DNA of 64,000 nucleotides from Actinoplanes sp. M2I2 (GTDB lineage Bacteria; Actinomycetota; Actinomycetes; Mycobacteriales; Micromonosporaceae): NCBI RefSeq assembly GCF_023544445.1, contig NZ_JALPVJ010000025.1:88141-152140 (forward strand). Direction: 5' to 3'. The position numbers and the translations under genes were made by a program. The notes beneath the pieces are model-generated. The model did no database searches. It saw only the letters and a list, made by a program, of their open reading frames with translations, and was not told the DNA's origin. Position 1 is the first letter of the stretch. Each line of letters begins with the position of its first letter. Shown piece by piece: positions 58,395 through 64,000 of the stretch.

Positions 58395-60590
58395 ATGGCA
58401 GGCATGCTCGGTCGTCTTGGTCGCTTTTCCTACCGCCGGCGGTGGCTCGTCGTCGCGCTCTGGCTGCTGGCTCTCGGCGGGGCGGTGCTGCTGGCCACCA
58501 GGTCGGAGGGCCCGGTCAGCACCCGGGCGACGATGCCGGGGATCGAGTCGCAGCAGGCGTTCGACCTCATCGCGCAGCGCTTCCCCGGCGCCGCGGCCGA
58601 CGGCGCGTCGGCGACCATCGTGTTCGTCGCTCCCCCGGGCCGGCCACTAACGTCCGCGGAGAACACGGAGACCGTCGAGGCCGTGTTGAGCACGATCTCC
58701 GGTGGTCCTCAGGTGTCGCGGGTCGTTCCACCCGCGACCGGCCAGAGCATCAGCGCCGACGGCTCGACCGGGTTCGCGTCGGTGTCGTACGAGGTGCCGT
58801 CGTCCGAGGTGACCGAGGCGTCGCGCACCGAGCTGGCCGACGCGGTGGAGCAGGCGCGGGCCGCCGGGCTGACCGCGGAGATGTCCGGGTCGGCGCTCAA
58901 GGCCGGCACCACGATGAGCGCCACGGAGCTGGCGGGGGTCGCGATCGCCGCCGTCGTGCTCGTGATGACCTTCGGTTCCCTGGTGGCGGCGGGTCTGCCG
59001 CTGCTCACGGCCATCATCGGGGTGGCCATCTCGTTCCTCGGCGTCTGGGCGGTGGCCGGCCCGTTGGGGATGGCGATCACCAGCGGCATGCTCGCCCTGA
59101 TGCTGGGACTGGCGGTGGGCATCGATTACGCGATGTTCGTCGTCTCCCGATTCCGCGAGGAGCGCCACGGTCGCGACGACGCCGAGCAGGCCGCCGGCCG
59201 GGCGGTCGGAACGGCCGGCTCGGCGGTGGCCTTCGCCGGGACGACCGTGGTGATCGCGCTGGCCGGGCTGTCGGTGGTGGGGATCCCGTCGCTGGCCAAG
59301 ATGGGGCTGGCCGCCGCGGGTGCGGTGGTGGTGGCCGTCCTGGTGGCGCTGACCCTGGTCCCGGCGTTGCTGGGCTTCGCCCCGGACAGGGTCCTGTCAC
59401 GAGCGCAACGCCGTGGCGCTGCCCTCGGCGACCCTCGCCGTCCGGTGGCGCGCCCCTGGATGCGCCTGGTGCTGCGCCGCCCGCTCCTGATCACGCTGGC
59501 CGGCGTCGCGCTGCTCGCCGCCGTCGCCGTCCCCGCCCTGTCCCTGCAGCTCGGCACCCCCGGGGATGCCTCGCTGCCGGCCACCGAGACGCAGCGACGG
59601 GCGTACGATCTGCGGGCCTCGGCCTTCGGTCCCGGGTTCAACGGTCCGCTGACGGTGGTGGTCGACGCGCGGGGCGCCGCCGACCCGCAGGCCGCGGTGG
59701 CGACCGTGGCCGGCAGCCTCAGGGCGACCAGCGGCGTGGTGTCGGTGTCCAAGGCCGCCTTCAACCAGCCGGGAGACACGGCCGTCCTCACCGCCGTGCC
59801 GTCGACCGGCCCGACCGACGAACGTACGGAAGAACTGGTGGAAACGCTGCGGAGCGCGCGCCCGGGTGTGGAGGCGGCCGGAGACGTACGGTACGAGATC
59901 ACCGGCACCACCGCGCTGGACATCGACATGGCCCGCAAGACGCAGTCGGCTCTCGTGCCGTACGTGGCGATCGTCATCGGTCTGGCCGTGCTGCTTCTGC
60001 TGGTGGTGTTCCGTTCGGTCTGGGTCCCGGTCAAGGCGGCGCTCGGCTTCCTGTTGTCGCTGTTCGCCGCGCTCGGCGTGATCGTCGCGGTGTTCCAGTG
60101 GGGCTGGGCGGCCGACGTGCTGGGGGTCGAGCAGACCGGGCCGGTGATGAGCCTGATGCCGATCCTGCTGGTCGGCATCGTGTTCGGCCTGGCGATGGAC
60201 TACGAGGTCTTCCTGGTGTCGCGGATGCGCGAGGCCCACGCGCACGGCCGGCCGGCCCACGAGGCGATCGTCACCGGTTTCGGACAGAGCTCGAAGGTGG
60301 TGGTCGCGGCCGCGGTGATCATGATCGCGGTGTTCGGCGGGTTCGCGGCGGCCGACGAGCCGCTGATCAAGATGGTGGGCCTCGGGCTGGCGTGTGCGGT
60401 CTTCTTCGACGCCTTCGTGGTCCGCCTGACGCTGGTGCCGGCCGTCCTGCAGCTGCTCGGCGAGCGGGCCTGGTGGCTACCGCGGTGGCTCGACCGGATG
60501 CTGCCCCACGTCGACGTCGAAGGTTCGTCCCTCGAAGGCCCGCAGCCGGAGCCGGAACCGGAGCAGGCTCACGAGCTGAGCGTGCGTTGA
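58395..60590 (+). CDS. MMPL-family RND transporter
   Basis: 731 residues with two repeats of one membrane helix, an extracytoplasmic loop and five to six helices, the MMPL layout. GLAVGIDYAMFVVSRFREE in the first and GIVFGLAMDYEVFLVSRMREA in the second half carry the proton-relay Asp residues and the family GxxxDY motif. Exports lipids, glycolipids or drugs. GGGAG lies 9 bases upstream of ATG 58395. The two-component genes follow 22 bases on in the same direction. Confidence 0.94.
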   Translation: MAGMLGRLGRFSYRRRWLVVALWLLALGGAVLLATRSEGPVSTRATMPGIESQQAFDLIAQRFPGAAADGASATIVFVAPPGRPLTSAENTETVEAVLSTISGGPQVSRVVPPATGQSISADGSTGFASVSYEVPSSEVTEASRTELADAVEQARAAGLTAEMSGSALKAGTTMSATELAGVAIAAVVLVMTFGSLVAAGLPLLTAIIGVAISFLGVWAVAGPLGMAITSGMLALMLGLAVGIDYAMFVVSRFREERHGRDDAEQAAGRAVGTAGSAVAFAGTTVVIALAGLSVVGIPSLAKMGLAAAGAVVVAVLVALTLVPALLGFAPDRVLSRAQRRGAALGDPRRPVARPWMRLVLRRPLLITLAGVALLAAVAVPALSLQLGTPGDASLPATETQRRAYDLRASAFGPGFNGPLTVVVDARGAADPQAAVATVAGSLRATSGVVSVSKAAFNQPGDTAVLTAVPSTGPTDERTEELVETLRSARPGVEAAGDVRYEITGTTALDIDMARKTQSALVPYVAIVIGLAVLLLLVVFRSVWVPVKAALGFLLSLFAALGVIVAVFQWGWAADVLGVEQTGPVMSLMPILLVGIVFGLAMDYEVFLVSRMREAHAHGRPAHEAIVTGFGQSSKVVVAAAVIMIAVFGGFAAADEPLIKMVGLGLACAVFFDAFVVRLTLVPAVLQLLGERAWWLPRWLDRMLPHVDVEGSSLEGPQPEPEPEQAHELSVR

Positions 60591-60612
60591 TCGACCACGT
60601 AGTGTCGGTCCG

Positions 60613-61767
60613 ATGAACGTGCTGACCGCGCTGGTCGCGTTCGTCTTCGCTGCCCTCGGTGCCAGCCTCGGCACCGAGGGCATCTTCCGCCCGGCCGAGC
60701 TGCTTCCCGGTGCGCTGCTGAGCCTGGTCGCCAGCGGAGCCCTGTACGCCGCGGCCCGTGCTCCGCGCGCCGCGACCGTCGTCGCGATCGGCTGCGAGGC
60801 CGCCGCCTGCGCGCTGGGCTACCTGCCGACGCCGTTGCTGCTCGCCCCGCTGATCGGCTGCCTGTACCGGCTGACGGTGGTCAGCAGTCCCCGGGCGGCC
60901 GCCTGGTGGACCGGGATCGCGGTGAGCGCGGTGATCCTGGGCGCGACGGCCGGCGATGTGACGCCCACGCGAGGAGCCTTGCTTCTGGGCACCGTCGGCG
61001 TCGCCCTGTGGCTGCTCCCGGCGGTGTTCGCCGGACGGATGACCCAGGCCCAACGGGCGTACCTGCGGATGGCCCAGGCCCGTGCCGCGGACGCCGAACG
61101 CAACCGGGACGACGAGGTGCGCCGCCGGCTGAGCGAGGAACGCCTGCGCATCGCCCGCGACCTGCACGATGTCGTCGCGCATCACCTCACCGTGGCCAAC
61201 GCGCAGGCCGGCACCGCGGCCCATCTGCTGGCGAAGCGGCCCGACCAGGCCCGGGAGCTCCTCACCGGGCTGAGCACCTCCACGTCGGCCGCTCTGCGCG
61301 AGCTCAAAGCGACCGTGGGCCTGCTCCGCGCCCCCGGCGACGAGCCGGCGGACACCACACCGGCGCCCGGACTCGAGCAGCTTCCGGATCTGGTCGAGGC
61401 CGGACGGGCGGCCGGCCTCGAGGTCTCCGTGGTCAGCGACGGTACGCCGCGGCGGCTCCCGCCCCTGGTCGGGCTCACCGCGTTCCGGATCGTCCAGGAG
61501 GCCCTGACCAACGTCACCAAGCACGCGGTCCGCCCGAACGTCACGATCTCCCTGGCGTACGACGAGGACAGTTTCTCCGCCCGGGTGGTCAACACCTCCG
61601 CCCGGCCCGCTCCAGCCGGACCGGGCGGCTACGGGCTGATCGGCATGCGCGAACGCGCCAAGGCGGTCGGCGGCACGGTCCAGGCCGGCGACGACGGCCC
61701 CGGCCGGTACGCGGTCTCGCTCACCATCCCTCTGGCCCCGTGGCAGGAAGACCAGGCACCCCGATGA
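60613..61767 (+). CDS. Sensor histidine kinase (NarL-type partner)
   Basis: 384 residues. About four to five membrane helices in residues 1-140, then a DHp domain of the HisKA_3 type (RDLHDVVAHHL, phosphorylated His185) and a HATPase domain with ALTNVTKHA (N-box) and GGYGLIGMRERA (G-box). Phosphorylates the response regulator encoded next, overlapping by four bases. May control the MMPL exporter just upstream. Confidence 0.94.
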   Translation: MNVLTALVAFVFAALGASLGTEGIFRPAELLPGALLSLVASGALYAAARAPRAATVVAIGCEAAACALGYLPTPLLLAPLIGCLYRLTVVSSPRAAAWWTGIAVSAVILGATAGDVTPTRGALLLGTVGVALWLLPAVFAGRMTQAQRAYLRMAQARAADAERNRDDEVRRRLSEERLRIARDLHDVVAHHLTVANAQAGTAAHLLAKRPDQARELLTGLSTSTSAALRELKATVGLLRAPGDEPADTTPAPGLEQLPDLVEAGRAAGLEVSVVSDGTPRRLPPLVGLTAFRIVQEALTNVTKHAVRPNVTISLAYDEDSFSARVVNTSARPAPAGPGGYGLIGMRERAKAVGGTVQAGDDGPGRYAVSLTIPLAPWQEDQAPR

Positions 61768-62426
61768 TCCAGATCCTGCTGGCCGACGACCAGACGCTGC
61801 TGCGCTCGACGTTCCGCATGCTGATCGACTCCGACGACGACCTGACGGTCGTCGCCGAGGCCGCGAACGGCGAGGAGGCGGTCGGCCTGGCCCGCCGGCA
61901 CCGGCCCGACCTGGTCCTGATGGACATCCGGATGCCGGTCCTCGACGGCCTGGCGGCCACGCGGCAGATCTGCGCCACGCCCGAGCTGGCCGGCACGCGC
62001 GTGCTCATCCTGACGACCTTCGAGACCGACGAGTACGTGGCCCGGGCGCTCGAGGCCGGGGCCAGCGGATTCCTCGGCAAGGACGTCACGCCGGAAGCCC
62101 TGCTGGCCGGGATTCGCACCGTGGTCGCGGGCGAGGCGCTGCTCTCGCCCTCAGCCACCCGCTCCCTGATCAACCGCTTCCTGTCCGGGCCCGGCACCCT
62201 CGGCGAGCCGTCCCAGGGGTCGCTCAAGACGCTGACCGACCGGGAACGGGAGATGACCGCGCTGGCCGCCCACGGCCTGTCGAACCAGGAGATCGCCGAC
62301 CGGCTGACCGTCAGCCCCTTGACGGTCCGGACCCACATCCACCGGGCGATGACGAAGGTGGGGGCCCGCGACCGCGCCCAGCTGGTCGTCGTCGCCTATC
62401 AGCAGGGACTGGTCCGGGTGCGGTGA
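61764..62426 (+). CDS. LuxR/NarL-type response regulator
   Basis: 220 residues: receiver domain (1-120) with Asp54 in LVLMDIRMP as phosphoryl acceptor and LILTTFETDEYV, then a LuxR helix-turn-helix (LTDREREMTALAAHGLSNQEIADRL). Starts ATG 61764 overlapping the kinase stop, so coupled. Expected to act on promoters of neighbours such as the MMPL gene. Confidence 0.95.
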   Translation: MIQILLADDQTLLRSTFRMLIDSDDDLTVVAEAANGEEAVGLARRHRPDLVLMDIRMPVLDGLAATRQICATPELAGTRVLILTTFETDEYVARALEAGASGFLGKDVTPEALLAGIRTVVAGEALLSPSATRSLINRFLSGPGTLGEPSQGSLKTLTDREREMTALAAHGLSNQEIADRLTVSPLTVRTHIHRAMTKVGARDRAQLVVVAYQQGLVRVR

Positions 62427-62439
62427 GCCGGCTTCAGAG

Positions 62440-63342
62440 CTAAAAGGTCTCACGGATCGCCTGATCCAGTGGTTGTCCCGACGCGGGCTCGATGAACAGG
62501 TCGGCCAGCAGCAGGTCGGCCAGGTACGTCAGGTTGGTGCCTGTCTCCCGGCCGCCCAGGGCCTGCAACGCCCCGCCCAGCTTGAGCGATGCGCGCACCG
62601 CGACGGACGGCAGGCGGACGGCCCGGCGGGGACGACCGGCCGCCGCGGCGGCCCGTGTGATCAACTGCGACCAGGTCAGGTTCTCATCGGCCACCGGGAT
62701 GTCCTGGCCGTCGCCGTGCTCGAGCGCGTCCGCCGCGACCTCGGCCACCCGGCGCGCCGAGGTCGCAGCGGTCCCGCCGGGCGGGGCGACCAGCGGCGAA
62801 CGCGACTTCACCCAGCGGTCCAGGGCGGGCGCCCAGTTCGGCAGGCGGTCGCCGGCCCGGCCGAACACGAACGGCAGCTCCAGGACGGCGACCGGCAGGC
62901 CCGGGCCGGCGGCCACCCGCGCCTCCCGGGCCTGCTCCAGGCGGCAGCGGACGTAGACGTGCCGTTCCGGCAGGCGCCACTGCGGATGCAGCCGATCGAA
63001 GTACGTGTAGTACGAGCCCATGATGACGCCGCGGGTCAGGCCCTCGTCGCGGGCCGCGCCGAACAGGCGTACCACCGGCTCCACCATGTCGCGGTGGAAC
63101 GCGGGATGGATCGGCCGGCGCAGTGGCCGCTGCTCGTCCGTGCGGGCGGCGAAGACCACGCCGTCGTGCCCGGCCAGCAGCGGCCGCATCTGCTCGGCCG
63201 AAGCCGACCCGACATCGAGCCGGTGGTCGACACCGGGCGCTGCCGAGCGCGCCACGCTGGTCACCGCGTGGCCGCGTTCCCTCAGCACCTCCGCGACGTG
63301 AAACCCGACGAGACCACTTCCACCCACGACGAGAATGCGCAT
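62440..63342 (-). CDS. NAD-dependent epimerase/dehydratase-like protein
   Basis: 300 residues with an extended SDR fold: GGSGLVGFHVAEVL (the GxxGxxG NAD motif at 8-13), then VVFAARTDEQRP and MGSYYTYFDRLHP. The Tyr-x-x-x-Lys pair is not clearly present (YVRCRLEQ), so it may be an atypical SDR, possibly not a catalyst. Convergent with the response regulator. ATG 63340-63342 start. Confidence 0.85.
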   Translation of the reverse strand: MRILVVGGSGLVGFHVAEVLRERGHAVTSVARSAAPGVDHRLDVGSASAEQMRPLLAGHDGVVFAARTDEQRPLRRPIHPAFHRDMVEPVVRLFGAARDEGLTRGVIMGSYYTYFDRLHPQWRLPERHVYVRCRLEQAREARVAAGPGLPVAVLELPFVFGRAGDRLPNWAPALDRWVKSRSPLVAPPGGTAATSARRVAEVAADALEHGDGQDIPVADENLTWSQLITRAAAAAGRPRRAVRLPSVAVRASLKLGGALQALGGRETGTNLTYLADLLLADLFIEPASGQPLDQAIRETF

Positions 63343-63510
63343 ACCGCATCGTCCATGAAGGACCGAACGTCTTGTCAAGCCGGGAGCCGGCAGTCCCTGG
63401 ATTGTCCCAGCTCCTCGGCGACGGCGTCGGGCTTCCGGTGTTCCCGCCCGGTCGGACGGCGGCCGTGGTGCTCTGGTCGACGGCTGGGCTTGCATCCGAG
63501 GGGGTCGGAC

Positions 63511-63774
63511 ATGAACAGCACGATGCGGTATCTCGTCATGGTCGGTGCCGGGCTCGCGGCCTTCCCACTGGCCACCCCGGCGCAGGCGGCCGAGCCGGCG
63601 ACACAGGCCGCTCACGCCCACGCCGAGGTGCGTACGGCCGGCTACTACAAGGTCCGGGCGAACTGCGTCCAGGCCGGCCACAACGGGGTGGCCGACGGCC
63701 GGTGGGCGAGCTTCGAATGCCGGCTGCTCGCCCTGGGAGACGGCAACATGTACTACGAACTACGCGTCCAGTAA
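63511..63774 (+). CDS. Small secreted protein of unknown function
   Basis: 87 residues; a signal peptide ends after the AQA site at about residue 26, then a short domain with two Cys (ANCVQAGHNG and SFECRLL) likely forming a disulfide, and a C-terminal strand MYYELRVQ. GAGGGGG before ATG 63511. No known family. Confidence 0.75.
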   Translation: MNSTMRYLVMVGAGLAAFPLATPAQAAEPATQAAHAHAEVRTAGYYKVRANCVQAGHNGVADGRWASFECRLLALGDGNMYYELRVQ

Positions 63775-64000
63775 GCAGCCGACGCAACGCTGGTTGGCCG
63801 GACACTTGCGCTGCCCCTTCGGCCGCGAATCTGCCGGACCTAGCGCCGTTGCAGTGCTGGAAGCACGGGTGTTCTAGTACGGCAGCCGCCGTTCGTGAGG
63901 TGACCTCGGATCCTGCGGGAACGAGGACGGCCACCGCATGATCGTCTGTGCGTTGTGGACACAACATTCAACCTTGCGGTGGCCGAGAGCCACAGCGTAG
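63775..64000. other. Gene-free end of window with a nested inverted repeat
   Basis: CGGCCACCGCA (63928-63938) and TGCGGTGGCCG (63975-63985) are perfect 11-bp inverted repeats, with a smaller GTTGT-GGAC-ACAAC hairpin between. No convincing frame was seen. It may be the end of a mobile element cut by the window, or a regulatory site for a gene beyond it. Confidence 0.4.

Overview
The window is very GC-rich with strong G/C bias at third codon positions, and it is densely packed with actinobacterial families: an MshB-type mycothiol-pathway deacetylase, an F420/PPOX-fold oxidoreductase, SigE-type ECF sigma factors, ANTAR proteins, MmyB-type XRE regulators, a CGNR regulator and an MMPL exporter. 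No rRNA, tRNA, CRISPR array, phage or complete transposon is visible. A filamentous actinomycete is the best guess; a Micromonosporaceae/Actinoplanes-like host is inference only. The stretch looks like accessory or arm-type chromosome: many stand-alone enzymes, each with its own regulator, and several decayed genes.

Layout. 1-2.6 kb: a membrane protein behind a truncated ECF sigma gene, then two tandem XRE/MmyB regulators, the second broken. 2.7-6.7 kb: aldo-keto reductase, a type-2 argininosuccinate synthase, a small lipoprotein, an SDR. 6.7-10.3 kb: a three-subunit molybdenum hydroxylase (L-M-S) with overlapping genes. 10.3-19.2 kb: UTP-glucose-1-phosphate uridylyltransferase, LysR remnant, SDR, MFS exporter, an NCS2 permease coupled to a DUF1989 protein, an unknown protein, and a Pit phosphate transporter. 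19.2-22.8 kb: a STAS / HATPase / GAF-ANTAR signalling group and an N-acetylglutaminylglutamine-type amidotransferase. 22.8-33.7 kb: single metabolic genes (SDR, PdxY, DHFR-like, MshB, epoxide hydrolase with divergent TetR, PPOX, ECF sigma, flippase-like membrane protein, CGNR regulator).

33.7-39.3 kb is a five-gene minus-strand operon (SDR, two zinc-type dehydrogenases, an unknown, DUF3237) preceded by a separately terminated PLP decarboxylase. 39.5-43.6 kb is a plus-strand carotenoid-tailoring group: carotenoid oxygenase, two-part lycopene cyclase, methyltransferase and a Rieske protein. 43.6-46.1 kb holds gene debris, a second copy of the SDR from 12.3 kb with the same promoter, a DivIVA-like protein and a TetR. 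46.2-53.5 kb carries secreted proteins (inactive trypsin domain fused to an FG-GAP propeller, GDPD, SGNH, cysteine-peptidase-like) and phosphoketolase. 53.6-64 kb: LacI/MFS divergent pair, PepSY lipoprotein, small helical protein, GAF-ANTAR protein, MMPL exporter, two-component system, epimerase and a small secreted protein.

The most unusual signals are: a roughly 105-nt element present twice (24.6 kb and 56.2 kb), each copy closed by a long helix with a compensatory base change and followed by an intrinsic terminator, so a good candidate for a small structured RNA; a ribbon-helix-helix-like N-terminus fused to a DUF1989 protein; a pair of identical-architecture MerR-type promoters in front of paralogous SDRs 31 kb apart; and an orphan NAGGN-type amidotransferase.
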